Program-made: the position numbers and the translations under genes
DNA from: an uncultured bacterium
GTDB taxonomy: Bacteria > Verrucomicrobiota > Kiritimatiellia > RFP12 > UBA1067
NCBI GenBank assembly: GCA_902773475.1
Contig: CACYEO010000019.1
Location: forward strand, 1-23,658
Reading direction: 5' to 3'
Length of the DNA stretch: 23,658 nucleotides
The notes under the pieces: model-generated
Databases searched by the model: none
Told to the model about the DNA's origin: nothing
What the model saw: the letters and a program-made list of their open reading frames with translations, nothing else
Shown: positions 13,745 through 22,001 of the stretch, in pieces
Position numbering within the stretch: the first letter of the stretch is position 1
Layout: every line of letters starts with the position of its first letter

Positions 13745-14379
13745 CCTCCGGCGGCATATCCTTCAGGTTCGCCGAGATATTCGCGTCTCTCCAGGGCGAG
13801 GGCCGCAATACGGGCCGCCCTGCGGTTTTTCTGCGCTTTTCGGGATGCAATCTGAAATGTCCGTGGTGCGATACGGACCATTCGGTGAAATTCACTCTTG
13901 CGCTCGATGATGTCGTCAGGCGAGTCGAAGAGTCCGGCCTTTCTTCAGTGATATTCACCGGCGGGGAACCGACCGTGCAGCCGGGTATTGCAGATCTTGC
14001 CGGAGAACTCCGTTCGCGCGGCTTTTGGATCGCGCTGGAATCCAACGGTCTTAAGCCTGAAGGCTTCGATTTCAAGTTCGATTACGTGGCCCTGTCTCCG
14101 AAACCCTGTTTCGACGCCCTCTACCGCGCGGATGCGATGTTCGCCGCGGCGGATGAAGTGCGCATCGTGGCGGAAAATGCCGGTGCGGCCGGTTTCTGCC
14201 GCAGGATGCGCAGGGAAATCATGGCGGATGACTACTATGTTTCGCCTCTCGATTCCGGCGGGCGTCCGCAACTGGGCACCGCCATGGAGCTGCTCCGGAC
14301 GCTGAATTCGGAACTCCCCCGTGACGAAAAGCCCTGGGCGCTTTCCGTGCAGACGCACAAATTTATCGGAATAAAGTAG
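13741..14379 (+). CDS. queE: 7-carboxy-7-deazaguanine synthase (QueE), radical SAM
   Basis: Radical SAM enzyme that rearranges 6-carboxytetrahydropterin into 7-carboxy-7-deazaguanine, the step after QueD. FAEIFASLQGEGRNTGRPAVFLRFSGCNLKCPWCDT shows the QueE N-terminal pattern with the cluster cysteines 36, 40 and 43 (CxxxCxxC). FTGGEPTVQ (72-80) is the SAM-contact GGE motif, and LALSPKP is the substrate-side motif. The length of 212 is typical. It overlaps queD by four bases and ends 28 bases before the convergently oriented tRNA genes. queC and queF are not in the window. Confidence 0.94.
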   Translation: MTSGGISFRFAEIFASLQGEGRNTGRPAVFLRFSGCNLKCPWCDTDHSVKFTLALDDVVRRVEESGLSSVIFTGGEPTVQPGIADLAGELRSRGFWIALESNGLKPEGFDFKFDYVALSPKPCFDALYRADAMFAAADEVRIVAENAGAAGFCRRMRREIMADDYYVSPLDSGGRPQLGTAMELLRTLNSELPRDEKPWALSVQTHKFIGIK

Positions 14380-14383
14380 CCGC

Positions 14384-14397
14384 GGCGGTTTTCCGCC
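14384..14397 (+). terminator. Small stem-loop between queE and the tRNA genes
   Basis: GGCGG-TTTT-CCGCC forms a five-base-pair stem between two convergent transcription units. It could serve as a weak bidirectional terminator, but it lacks a downstream T-run on either strand, so confidence is low. Confidence 0.25.
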
Positions 14398-14407
14398 AAG
14401 GCGCAGA

Positions 14408-14481
14408 TGGAGCGGGCGAGGGGAATCGAACCCCCGTAAGAAGCATGGGAAGCTCCTATTCTGCCATTGAATTACGCCCGC
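14408..14481 (-). tRNA. tRNA-Gly (anticodon CCC)
   Basis: Reading leftward, the acceptor stem GCGGGCG pairs with CGCCCGC, the D-stem is ATTC/GAAT, and the anticodon stem GGAGC/GCTTC encloses the loop TTCCCAT with anticodon CCC (reads GGG). The T-arm is GGGGG-TTCGATT-CCCCT. The discriminator is T and CCA is encoded in the DNA (14410-14408). It lies 18 bases downstream of tRNA-Asn and probably shares its transcript. Confidence 0.93.
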
Positions 14482-14499
14482 GGGGAATATTGCGTAAAA

Positions 14500-14574
14500 T
14501 GGCTCGGGCGGCTGGATTCGAACCAGCGACCAATTGATTAACAGTCAACTGCGCTACCACTGCGCCACGCCCGA
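14500..14574 (-). tRNA. tRNA-Asn (anticodon GTT)
   Basis: Reading leftward, the acceptor TCGGGCG pairs with CGCCCGA, the D-arm is GCGC-AGTGGTA-GCGC, and the anticodon stem GTTGA/TCAAT encloses CTGTTAA with anticodon GTT. The T-arm is CTGG-TTCGAAT-CCAG. The discriminator is G and CCA is encoded (14502-14500). Asn-GTT is one of the four tRNA families that receive queuosine, notable beside queD/queE. Confidence 0.95.
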
Positions 14575-14598
14575 ACAAGGTGTGAAAACGGCGCATAG

Positions 14599-14625
14599 TT
14601 TATACTCTTCGCCGCGCCGTGTCAA
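14599..14625 (-). promoter_or_regulatory. Putative promoter for the tRNA-Asn/tRNA-Gly pair
   Basis: Reading leftward, a perfect TTGACA (14625-14620) is followed after 15 bases by TATAAA (14604-14599), or after 17 bases by TAAACT (14602-14597). Either gives a start close to 14590, about 15-20 bases before the mature tRNA-Asn 5' end. Confidence 0.55.
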
Positions 14626-14721
14626 TGGGGAAAATGCGGAAATTGAAAGAGCGGGAGCATCTTCTTTTTCCGCATTGCCGTTCTTGCCGATTCGCCGTCT
14701 AAAAGGTAAACTTCCCGGTCA

Positions 14722-15021
14722 ATGAAAACAGGCAAAATAGATGTTGCGTACGTGGCGGAACTCGCAAGGCTCGAACTTTCGCCGGAGGAACTCGCGACTT
14801 TCCAGCCGCAGATGGAAAGCATCGTGGGATTCGTGGAGAAAATCAAAGAGGCGGACGTGGAGGGCGTAGAGCCGATGATGTTCGGGCAGGACCTTGTGAA
14901 CGTCCTGCGCGACGACACCGTGCGCCCGTCGATGGATCGCGAGGCCGCGCTCGCGAACGCTCCCGCGCGAACGGAGACGGAATTCAAACTGCCTAAGATC
15001 GTCGAGGGGGCGGAATCATGA
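14722..15021 (+). CDS. gatC: Asp-tRNA(Asn)/Glu-tRNA(Gln) amidotransferase subunit C
   Basis: Small stabilising subunit of the GatCAB complex, which converts Glu-tRNA(Gln) and/or Asp-tRNA(Asn) to the amidated forms. The 99-residue sequence matches GatC: IDVAYVAELARLELSPEELATFQPQMESIVGFVEKIKEADVEGVEPM at the N-terminus, LRDDTVRPS in the middle, and FKLPKIVE near the C-terminus. The stop codon overlaps the gatA start by four bases (ATGA at 15018-15021). The upstream gap (14575-14721) contains the divergent tRNA promoter; I cannot identify a convincing forward promoter. Confidence 0.95.
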   Translation: MKTGKIDVAYVAELARLELSPEELATFQPQMESIVGFVEKIKEADVEGVEPMMFGQDLVNVLRDDTVRPSMDREAALANAPARTETEFKLPKIVEGAES

Positions 15022-16475
15022 ACGGACTCCACGAACTGGGAATCGTCGAAGCGGCGGAAATGCTGGAGCGCCGCGAAATCTCGTCCGTCGAACTGGTGAG
15101 GGCGGTGATAGACCGCGTCCGCGCGAAGGACGGCGAAATCGGCGCGTATCTGACTTTTGACGAAGAGGGCGCGCTTGCGGCCGCAGAGTATGCCGACAGA
15201 CGCCGCGCGGCCGGGGAGAAAGGCCCGATGCTCGGCATCCCCGTGGCAATCAAAGATCTTATAAACGTGAAGGGCCAGCCCTGCACCTGCGCATCCAAGA
15301 TACTCCAGGGCTACGTGTCGCCGTATGACGCGACCGTGACGGAGCGGCTCAAGAACGCCGGAGCGGTGTGCGCCGGGCGCGTGAACATGGATGAATTCGC
15401 GATGGGGTCGTCGTGCGAAAACTCCGCGCTCGGAGTCACGCGCAATCCGTACGACCGTTCGTGCGTCCCCGGCGGCTCTTCGGGCGGCAGCGCGGCGGCG
15501 GTCGGCGGCGATCTCGCGATCGCGGCGCTCGGAACGGATACGGGCGGTTCGATCCGCCAGCCGGCTTCATACTGCAACTGCGTGGGCGTGAAACCTTCCT
15601 ACGGGCGCGTCTCGCGCTACGGGGTTACCGCGTTCGCCTCTTCGCTCGACCAGGTCGGGCCGATGACGAAATCGGTGCGCGACGCGGCGCGGCTTTTGAA
15701 AGTCCTCGCCGGGCGCGACGAACACGACGGAACCACGCCGCCTGTGGACGTGCCGGACTACGAAGCCGCGCTCGAGGGCGCATCCGCGAAAGGGCTTCGC
15801 GTGGGGCTGCCGAAAGAGTATTTCGCCGAAGGTTCGGACAAGGAAGTGCTCGACATCGCGCGCCGCGCGGCGGACGCGCTCGCCTCCGCGGGGGCGGAGG
15901 TTTCCGAAACGTCGCTCCCCTCCACGGAATATGCGATGGGCGTGTATTACATCGTGGCGCCCGCGGAGGCTTCCGCGAACCTTTCGCGGTTCGACGGCGT
16001 CCGCTACGGCCACCGTTCGGAACGCGCGGAAGACGTGTTCACCCTCTACACCCGTTCGCGCGCTGAGGGGTTCGGCCCGGAAGTGAAGCGCCGCATAATG
16101 ATGGGGACGTACGTGCTGTCGTCCGGGCACTACGACGCCTACTACACGCGCGCGCAGAAAGTCCGCACTCTCATACGCCGCGAGTTCGAGGGCGAATTCA
16201 AGAAGTTCGACGTCCTGCTCGCGCCGGTCGCGCCGACGCCGGCGTTCAAGCTCGGTTCGGTGCTCGAACCCCTGCAGATGCATCTCGCCGACGTGTTCAC
16301 CGTTCCCGCGTCGCTCGCAGGCGTGTGCGCCGCATCGGTGCCGGCGGGCTTTTCGTCCAGCGGCCTGCCCGTTGGCGTGCAGCTGATAGCGGGCGCGTTC
16401 GACGAGACCGGACTTCTGCGGGCGGCGAAGGCGTACGAAGACGTGCGCGGCCCGCTTGAGCGCAAAATCGTCTGA
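15018..16475 (+). CDS. gatA: Asp-tRNA(Asn)/Glu-tRNA(Gln) amidotransferase subunit A
   Basis: Amidase subunit that hydrolyses glutamine and supplies ammonia to GatB for tRNA-dependent amidation. The catalytic Lys-Ser-Ser triad is visible: Lys79 in GIPVAIKDL, Ser154 in PGGSSGGSAAAV and Ser178 in DTGGSIRQPA. The numbering coincides with the Staphylococcus aureus enzyme. The 485-residue length is normal. GAGGGGG precedes the start. gatB, the tRNA-binding kinase subunit that often follows, is not here; metG follows 26 bases later, so gatB must be elsewhere if the pathway works. Confidence 0.96.
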   Translation: MNGLHELGIVEAAEMLERREISSVELVRAVIDRVRAKDGEIGAYLTFDEEGALAAAEYADRRRAAGEKGPMLGIPVAIKDLINVKGQPCTCASKILQGYVSPYDATVTERLKNAGAVCAGRVNMDEFAMGSSCENSALGVTRNPYDRSCVPGGSSGGSAAAVGGDLAIAALGTDTGGSIRQPASYCNCVGVKPSYGRVSRYGVTAFASSLDQVGPMTKSVRDAARLLKVLAGRDEHDGTTPPVDVPDYEAALEGASAKGLRVGLPKEYFAEGSDKEVLDIARRAADALASAGAEVSETSLPSTEYAMGVYYIVAPAEASANLSRFDGVRYGHRSERAEDVFTLYTRSRAEGFGPEVKRRIMMGTYVLSSGHYDAYYTRAQKVRTLIRREFEGEFKKFDVLLAPVAPTPAFKLGSVLEPLQMHLADVFTVPASLAGVCAASVPAGFSSSGLPVGVQLIAGAFDETGLLRAAKAYEDVRGPLERKIV

Positions 16476-16501
16476 AGGGCGCGAACGGAAGGAGCATCCA
16501 G

Positions 16502-18580
16502 ATGGAAAAGAAACGCAGAATAGTCGTGACGTCGGCCCTGCCGTATGCAAACGGCGACATACACATAGGACACCTCGTGGAATACGTCCAGACGGATTTC
16601 TGGACGCGCTTCCAGAAGATGCGCGGCCACGACTGCGTGTACGTGTGCGCCGACGACACCCACGGCACCCCCGTGATGATCAGGGCGCAGAAGGAAGGCA
16701 AGACGCCGGAGGCTGTGATTGAAGCCGCGCACGCCGCGCACTCGCGCGACTTCGCGGAGTTCGAAATCGGATTCGACAACTACTACACCACGAATTCGCC
16801 GGAGAACAAGGCGTTCTCCGAAGCGATATTCGCCGCGATGGAGAAGAGCGGGTCCGTGACGGTGCGTAGCGCGCCGCAACTTTACTGCGAGAAATGCGGA
16901 ATGTTCCTGCCCGACCGCTACGTGAAGGGCGCATGCCCCAAGTGCGGCGCGCCCGGGCAGTACGGCGACAACTGCGACAAATGCGGCGCGACGTACGCGG
17001 CGGAGGAACTGGGCGATCCAAGATGCACGGTGTGCGGCTCCGCGCCCGCGCTGCGCGACGCCGAACACCTGTATTTCGAGCTAGAGCCTTCGCGCGGTCT
17101 GCTTTTGAAATGGCTTCCGGAACACACGTCTTCCGGGATCGCGAACAAGCTGATGGAGTGGTTCGGCGAACCTCTGCGCGCCTGGTGCATTTCGCGTTCC
17201 GCGCCGTATTTCGGCTTCGAGATACCGGGGCACCCCGGCAAGTTCTTCTACGTGTGGGTGGATGCGCCCATCGGCTACCTCGCAAGCCTCAAGAACTGGT
17301 GCGGGAAGCACGACGAGGATTTCGACGCCTGGTGGCAGAATCCCGACGCCGAACGCTACCACTTCATCGGCAAGGACATCGTGCGTTTCCACTGCCTGCT
17401 GTGGCCGGCAATGCTCGAAACGGCGGGGATGAAGCTGCCCGACGGCGTTTTCGTGCACGGATTCCTGACCGTGAACGGCGAAAAGATGTCGAAGACCAAA
17501 GGCACGTTCATCAACGCGCGCACGTATCTTGACCATCTCCCCGCGTGGGCGCTGCGCTACTACTATGCGTGCAAGCTCGGGCCGGGGATAGAAGATCTCG
17601 ACCTCAACCTGGACGATTTCGTGCAGCGCGTGAACGCCGATCTCGTCGGCAAGATCACGAATCTCGCGAGCCGCGGCGCGCAGATGCTGAACAAGCATCT
17701 CGACGGAAGGCTCTGCAAGATGGACGCCGAAGGCGCGGCTCTGGCCGCCGCGGCGGCGGCCAGAGCAGATGCGATAGCCGCGGTTTACGAGGCCCGCAGG
17801 TTTTCGCAGGTGCCGGCGGAGGTCGCGCGCATAGCGGACGCCGCAAACCAGTATTTCGACTCGAAAGAGCCGTGGAAGACGGTCAAGGATCCGGCGCGCC
17901 GCGAAGAGACGCGCGCCGTGCTCACATCCATTCTCAACGTCTTCCGCAAGATCGCGATATATCTCAAGCCGGTTCTTCCGTCCTATGCGGAAAAAGCGGC
18001 CGCGCTTTTCGGCGAGAAAGACTGGACGTGGGACGACGCCGCGAAGACGGTCGAAGAAGGCGCGATCGGAAAATACGAGTATCTTGCCTCGCGCATAACG
18101 CAGGAGCAGGTGGCCGCGATGGTCGCTGCGGCGGCGGAGAAGCCGGCCGACAGCGGCGAGGTGGCGCACGAATCGCGCGCCTCCAAGAACAAGGCGGAGC
18201 GCCGCGCGGCGGAAAACGCGCAGGCGGCGGATGTCCCGCCCGTCAAACCGGAAATACGGTTCGTGGATTTCGAAAAGCCGGATCTCCGCGTGGCGGAGGT
18301 CGTCGCGTGCGAAGAAGTGCCGAAGTCGCAGAAACTGCTGAAGTTCACGCTCGACTGCGGCCCGCTGGGAACGCGCACCGTGTTTTCGGGAATACGCGCC
18401 GCGTATCCCGACCCCGCCGCGCTGTGCGGGAAACAGGTTCTGTTCGTGGCGAATCTTCCGCCGCGCAAAATGTCGGTGGGCGTTTCCGAAGGAATGATAC
18501 TCTTCGCGGGCACGCCGGGGAAAGACGGCGGCGTCCTTTCGCCGTCCTCGCCCGCCGCGCCGGGGACTCCGGCCCTCTGA
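16502..18580 (+). CDS. metG: Methionyl-tRNA synthetase with C-terminal tRNA-binding domain
   Basis: Charges initiator and elongator tRNA-Met. The HIGH motif is at 21-24 (NGDIHIGHLVEY). The KMSKS motif appears as KMSKT at 328-332. Two zinc knuckles are formed by cysteines 129/132, 145/148, 158/161 and 175/178, as in the four-knuckle E. coli-like subclass. FFYVWVDAPIGYLAS (248-262) and FIGKDIVRFHCLLWPAML (288-305) are conserved catalytic-core blocks. An anticodon-binding helical domain follows, then a linker rich in Ala, Glu and Lys (about 540-580) and a C-terminal Trbp111/EMAP-type OB-fold from about 582 (FEKPDLRVAEVV ... LPPRKMSVGVSEGMILFA). The last ~20 residues are Gly/Pro/Ala-rich and not conserved. 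GGAAGGAG precedes the ATG. Confidence 0.96.
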   Translation: MEKKRRIVVTSALPYANGDIHIGHLVEYVQTDFWTRFQKMRGHDCVYVCADDTHGTPVMIRAQKEGKTPEAVIEAAHAAHSRDFAEFEIGFDNYYTTNSPENKAFSEAIFAAMEKSGSVTVRSAPQLYCEKCGMFLPDRYVKGACPKCGAPGQYGDNCDKCGATYAAEELGDPRCTVCGSAPALRDAEHLYFELEPSRGLLLKWLPEHTSSGIANKLMEWFGEPLRAWCISRSAPYFGFEIPGHPGKFFYVWVDAPIGYLASLKNWCGKHDEDFDAWWQNPDAERYHFIGKDIVRFHCLLWPAMLETAGMKLPDGVFVHGFLTVNGEKMSKTKGTFINARTYLDHLPAWALRYYYACKLGPGIEDLDLNLDDFVQRVNADLVGKITNLASRGAQMLNKHLDGRLCKMDAEGAALAAAAAARADAIAAVYEARRFSQVPAEVARIADAANQYFDSKEPWKTVKDPARREETRAVLTSILNVFRKIAIYLKPVLPSYAEKAAALFGEKDWTWDDAAKTVEEGAIGKYEYLASRITQEQVAAMVAAAAEKPADSGEVAHESRASKNKAERRAAENAQAADVPPVKPEIRFVDFEKPDLRVAEVVACEEVPKSQKLLKFTLDCGPLGTRTVFSGIRAAYPDPAALCGKQVLFVANLPPRKMSVGVSEGMILFAGTPGKDGGVLSPSSPAAPGTPAL

Positions 18581-18604
18581 CGCGGCGGACCGGGGGACCG
18601 CGTC
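18579..18604 (+). terminator. Probable intrinsic terminator of metG
   Basis: GACGCGG (18579-18585) pairs with CCGCGTC (18598-18604) around a 12-base loop, followed by GTTTTC. The stem overlaps the metG stop codon. This is the only hairpin in the window with a short T-run, and it is followed at once by the guaB promoter. Confidence 0.5.
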
Positions 18605-18613
18605 GTTTTCTGC

Positions 18614-18642
18614 TTGATTCGCCGCCGGGAAAATAGTATAAA
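18614..18642 (+). promoter_or_regulatory. Putative sigma-70 promoter for guaB
   Basis: TTGATT (18614-18619), a 17-base spacer and TATAAA (18637-18642) fit the housekeeping pattern well, with a start near 18649 and a short leader carrying the CAGGAG ribosome-binding site before the ATG at 18676. Confidence 0.65.
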
Positions 18643-18675
18643 TCAAAAGGAAAAAGGCAAGAACAGGAGCGTTCA

Positions 18676-20181
18676 ATGACAGCAAACAAGAATATCGACG
18701 CATTCATGTCGTCTTTCCCGCACGAGGGCCTCACCTACGACGATGTCACGCTCGTCACGCAATATGCGGATTTCCTCCCGGACGAAGCATCGCTCGAAAC
18801 TCGGCTCACTTCGCGCCAGACCCTGAACATTCCTTTCGTGTCCGCCGCGATGGACACCGTGACCGAGGCGCCCATGGCGATAGCGATGGCGCTTGCCGGC
18901 GGCATCGGCGTGATCCACAAAAACCTCGAAGAAGACGAGCAGGCCGCGCAGGTGGCGCGCGTGAAACGCTATCTGAACGGACTCATCGCGAATCCCGTCT
19001 GCTTCCACGCGGACGACGATGTGGCGTTCCTGAAGGCGCAGAAGGCGGAGCGCAGGCTGAAGTTCAACGGCTTCCCGGTGCTCGACGGCGAAGACCGGCT
19101 TGTCGGCATGATCACGTCCTCCGACATGCGCTTCATAGGCAAGGACGGAAGCCACATGAAGCTTTCACAGGTGATGACGAAAGTCGTCGTGACCGGAAAG
19201 CCCGGCACGTCGCTCGCCAAGGCGTACGATATAATGCGCGCGAACAAGGTGGGCAAGCTCCCGCTCGTCGACAAAAACGGAAAGCTCGCAGGCCTTTACT
19301 CCTTCACGGATGTCCAGCAGCTTGTTGAAAATCTCAATCCCTCGTACAACCGCGATTCCAAGTACCGGCTTCGCGTGGCGGCTTCGGTCTCCGGCGGCGC
19401 CGGCGACCGCGCGCGCATGGAGAAACTCGCCGACGCCGGGGTGGACGCCGTAGTCGTGGATTCCGCGCACGGGCACACGAAGGGCATCATCGACATGACC
19501 TCGTGGATAGTGAAGCATTTCCCCGACATCGACGTGATCGCCGGAAACATCGCGACGGGCGAAGCCGCGCTTGCGCTGCGCAAGGCCGGCGCCCACGCCG
19601 TGAAAGTCGGCATCGGGCCGGGGTCGATATGCACCACGCGCGTCGTGTGCGGCGTAGGCATCCCCCAGCTCACCGCCGTGTGGAACGCGGCACACGCGCT
19701 GAAAGGATCCATCCCCGTCATAGCCGACAGCGGCATAAAGCTTTCCGGCGACGTCCCCAAGGCGCTTGCGGCCGGGGCGGATTCCGTGATGCTCGGTTCC
19801 GTGCTTGCCGGTACTGAAGAGTCCCCCGGCGAAAAAATCCTCGCGAACGGCAGGCAGTACGTCGTCTACCGCGGGATGGGGTCGATGGCCGCCCTCAAGA
19901 ACGGCAAGGGTTCCCGCGCGCGGTATTTCCAGGACGACGAGGCGGAAGACGATCTCGTTCCGCAGGGCATCGAAGGGATGGTTCCCTATTCCGGCCCGGT
20001 GCACCGCATAATGACCCAGTTCTGCGGCGGGCTGCGCGCGTCGCTCGGCTACTGCGGAACGCGCACGATCCCGGAGCTCCAGAAGCGCGGCAGGTTCTAC
20101 CGCGTCACTGCGGCCGGGCAGCGCGAGGCGCGTCCGCACGACATAACGATCACCAAGGAAGCGCCGAACTACAGGAGCTGA
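18676..20181 (+). CDS. guaB: Inosine-5'-monophosphate dehydrogenase
   Basis: Oxidises IMP to XMP with NAD+, the committed step to guanine nucleotides. It is 501 residues long, with the IMPDH barrel interrupted by two CBS domains (about residues 100-220). Conserved parts are GLTYDDVTLV (18-27), SAAMDTVTE (56-64), VVVDSAHGH (259-267), the active-site loop GIGPGSICTTR with catalytic Cys319, IADSGIKLSGD (349-359), and the flap Arg416-Tyr417 in SRARYFQ. CAGGAG precedes the start. The stop codon shares one base with the queH start (TGATG at 20179-20183), so queH is probably translated from the same mRNA. Confidence 0.97.
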   Translation: MTANKNIDAFMSSFPHEGLTYDDVTLVTQYADFLPDEASLETRLTSRQTLNIPFVSAAMDTVTEAPMAIAMALAGGIGVIHKNLEEDEQAAQVARVKRYLNGLIANPVCFHADDDVAFLKAQKAERRLKFNGFPVLDGEDRLVGMITSSDMRFIGKDGSHMKLSQVMTKVVVTGKPGTSLAKAYDIMRANKVGKLPLVDKNGKLAGLYSFTDVQQLVENLNPSYNRDSKYRLRVAASVSGGAGDRARMEKLADAGVDAVVVDSAHGHTKGIIDMTSWIVKHFPDIDVIAGNIATGEAALALRKAGAHAVKVGIGPGSICTTRVVCGVGIPQLTAVWNAAHALKGSIPVIADSGIKLSGDVPKALAAGADSVMLGSVLAGTEESPGEKILANGRQYVVYRGMGSMAALKNGKGSRARYFQDDEAEDDLVPQGIEGMVPYSGPVHRIMTQFCGGLRASLGYCGTRTIPELQKRGRFYRVTAAGQREARPHDITITKEAPNYRS

Positions 20182-20726
20182 TGAAAGTCCTGCTCCACAC
20201 GTGCTGCGGGCCGTGCGCTTCGGCGTGCGCGCCCGCTTTGCGTTCCGCGGGGCACGAGACTGCGGCGTTTTTCTCCAATTCGAACATAGCGCCGGAGGCA
20301 GAGTTCGCGAAAAGGCTCGATGCGCTCCGCACGCTTGCGCGGGCGGACGGTTTCGAGGTGTTCGCCGACCCGCCCCGCCACGGGGACTGGCTGGAGAAAG
20401 TCGCGCGCGGCTTCGAAGACGCGCCGGAGAAGGGCGCGCGGTGCGAACGCTGCTGGCGGTACAATCTGGGCAGGGCGGCGGAATTCGCGGCGGAGAACGG
20501 CTTCGACGCGTTCACTACGTCGCTCACCGTTTCGCCGCACAAGCCGAGCGCAAGGATATTCGAAGCCGGCGAGGAAGCCGCCGCGAAAGCCGGCGTGCGG
20601 TTCCTGAGAGAAGATTTCAAGAAGAAAGACGGATTCAAACGCTCGCTCGAACGCTCCCGCGAACTCGGCCTCTACCGGCAGTCGTGGTGCGGGTGCGAAT
20701 TTTCACGCAGGGAACGGCCGCTGTAG
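20181..20726 (+). CDS. queH: Epoxyqueuosine reductase QueH (DUF208 family)
   Basis: Catalyses the last step of queuosine synthesis, reducing epoxyqueuosine in tRNA; a non-orthologous replacement for QueG. The 181-residue protein has LLHTCCGPC (Cys8, Cys9, Cys12), RCERCWRYNL (Cys88, Cys91), FTTSLTVSPHK (111-121) and QSWCGCEFS (Cys170, Cys172). These are the family's metal/iron-sulfur cysteine set. The enzyme does not need cobalamin, unlike QueG. AGGAG lies at 20173-20177, just before the ATG. It overlaps guaB by one base. With queD and queE elsewhere in the window it completes part of a Q-tRNA pathway. Confidence 0.93.
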   Translation: MKVLLHTCCGPCASACAPALRSAGHETAAFFSNSNIAPEAEFAKRLDALRTLARADGFEVFADPPRHGDWLEKVARGFEDAPEKGARCERCWRYNLGRAAEFAAENGFDAFTTSLTVSPHKPSARIFEAGEEAAAKAGVRFLREDFKKKDGFKRSLERSRELGLYRQSWCGCEFSRRERPL

Positions 20727-20758
20727 ATTCGCGGTTCCGCGGCATCCCGCTGCTTTTG

Positions 20759-20767
20759 TGATATACT
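20759..20767 (+). promoter_or_regulatory. Possible extended -10 promoter for the flavodiiron gene
   Basis: TG-A-TATACT (20759-20767) matches an extended -10 element, with a start near 20774. No convincing -35 is visible at the expected distance. A leader of about 20 bases with GGAG (20781-20784) precedes the ATG at 20796. Confidence 0.4.
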
Positions 20768-20795
20768 CGCGGCGTTCCACGGAGACGATACTGAA

Positions 20796-21998
20796 ATGAA
20801 AACCCGGATAGCAGACGGTATAGACTGGACAGGCTACATCGATTGGCCCGTCCGCAACTTCCACGGCTACACGACAAGCCGCGGCTCCACTTACAACGCC
20901 TACCTCGTGCGCGCGGGGAAGACCGCGCTGATCGACACGGTGAAAGCGCCTTACGCGCAGAATCTGCTCGATTCCGTCGCGGCGCTCTGTCCTCTCGGAA
21001 AAGTCGATTACGTAGTCTGCAACCACGCCGAGCCGGACCACTCCGGCGCCCTGCCGGCCGTGATGGCCGCGATGCCGCAGGCGACGCTCGTGACGAACGC
21101 CAAATGCGCGGACGCGCTTTCGCGCCATTACGACACGTCCTCGTGGAAGATCGAAATCGTGAACGAGGGCGACTCCCTGGATCTTGGCGGCAAGACGCTG
21201 AAGTTCTACATGACGCCCATGGCGCACTGGCCGGAATCGATGGTCACGTACGTGCCGGAAGACAAACTGCTGTTTTCGATGGACATACTGGGCCAGCACT
21301 ACGCTTCGAGCGCGCGTTTCGACGTCGAAGCCGATCTCGCCGAGGTTTTCCAGGAGGCGAAAACCTACTATGCGAACATCGTGCTTCTGTACGCGCGGCC
21401 CGCGGCGGCGGCGCTCAAGAAGCTTTCCACGCTTGAACTTTCCACCGTTTGCCCGTCGCACGGCGTGATCTGGACGAAGCATCTGCCCGAAATCGTCGCG
21501 AAATACCTTGACTGGGCGCCTTCGCGCCCCGCGAAGAAAGTCGTGGTGTTCTACGGCACGATGTGGGGCTCCACGCGCAAGATGGCCGAGGCGATCGCCG
21601 CCGGCGCGGAATCGCGCGGCACGGTCGAAGTCAAGCTCATGGATCTCAATGCGGCGGACGATACGGATGTCGTGCGCGAACTCATGGACTGCGGCGCGTT
21701 CGCGGCCGGTTCCCCCACGCTCAACATGGGAATCCTGCCGCGCGTAGCGAAGACCCTCACCTACGTGCGCGGATTGAGGCCTGCGGACAAGCACGCCTTC
21801 GCGTTCGGGTCGTACGGCTGGGGCTCCAAAGGCGCCGAAGAGGCGAACGGGTATCTCGAATCGTTCGGATGCAAGATAATGCGTCCGCCGCTGACGGTGC
21901 GTTTCGCGCCGGACGCCGCTACGCTCGAAGCCTGCCGCGCCGCAGGCGCGGAACTTGCGGACGCCGCCGCGGCGGCCGCCGATTCCTGGGGAAAATGA
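20796..21998 (+). CDS. Flavodiiron protein (FprA family)
   Basis: Reduces oxygen to water, or nitric oxide to nitrous oxide, with electrons from a reduced redox partner; a protective enzyme in anaerobes. The N-terminal beta-lactamase-like domain (about 1-245) holds the diiron ligands: His77, Glu79, Asp81 and His82 in HAEPDHSG, then His144, Asp163 and His222. A flavodoxin domain follows (about 248-400), with the FMN phosphate loop YGTMWGSTRKMA. The length of 400 is that of a class A protein; no rubredoxin or flavin reductase extension is present. Neither a rubredoxin nor an NADH oxidoreductase gene is adjacent, so the electron donor must be encoded elsewhere. Whether oxygen or NO is preferred cannot be told from sequence. 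Confidence 0.93.
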   Translation: MKTRIADGIDWTGYIDWPVRNFHGYTTSRGSTYNAYLVRAGKTALIDTVKAPYAQNLLDSVAALCPLGKVDYVVCNHAEPDHSGALPAVMAAMPQATLVTNAKCADALSRHYDTSSWKIEIVNEGDSLDLGGKTLKFYMTPMAHWPESMVTYVPEDKLLFSMDILGQHYASSARFDVEADLAEVFQEAKTYYANIVLLYARPAAAALKKLSTLELSTVCPSHGVIWTKHLPEIVAKYLDWAPSRPAKKVVVFYGTMWGSTRKMAEAIAAGAESRGTVEVKLMDLNAADDTDVVRELMDCGAFAAGSPTLNMGILPRVAKTLTYVRGLRPADKHAFAFGSYGWGSKGAEEANGYLESFGCKIMRPPLTVRFAPDAATLEACRAAGAELADAAAAAADSWGK

Positions 21999-22001
21999 CA
22001 C

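Noticed and set aside
14601..14606. A forward TATACT as a gatC promoter
   Set aside because: No -35 lies at a suitable distance on the plus strand, and the same bases form the -10 region of the better minus-strand tRNA promoter with a perfect TTGACA.
17081..18703. A 540-codon minus-strand frame opposite metG
   Set aside because: The metG reading frame is fully supported by motifs across its length; the antisense frame has none.
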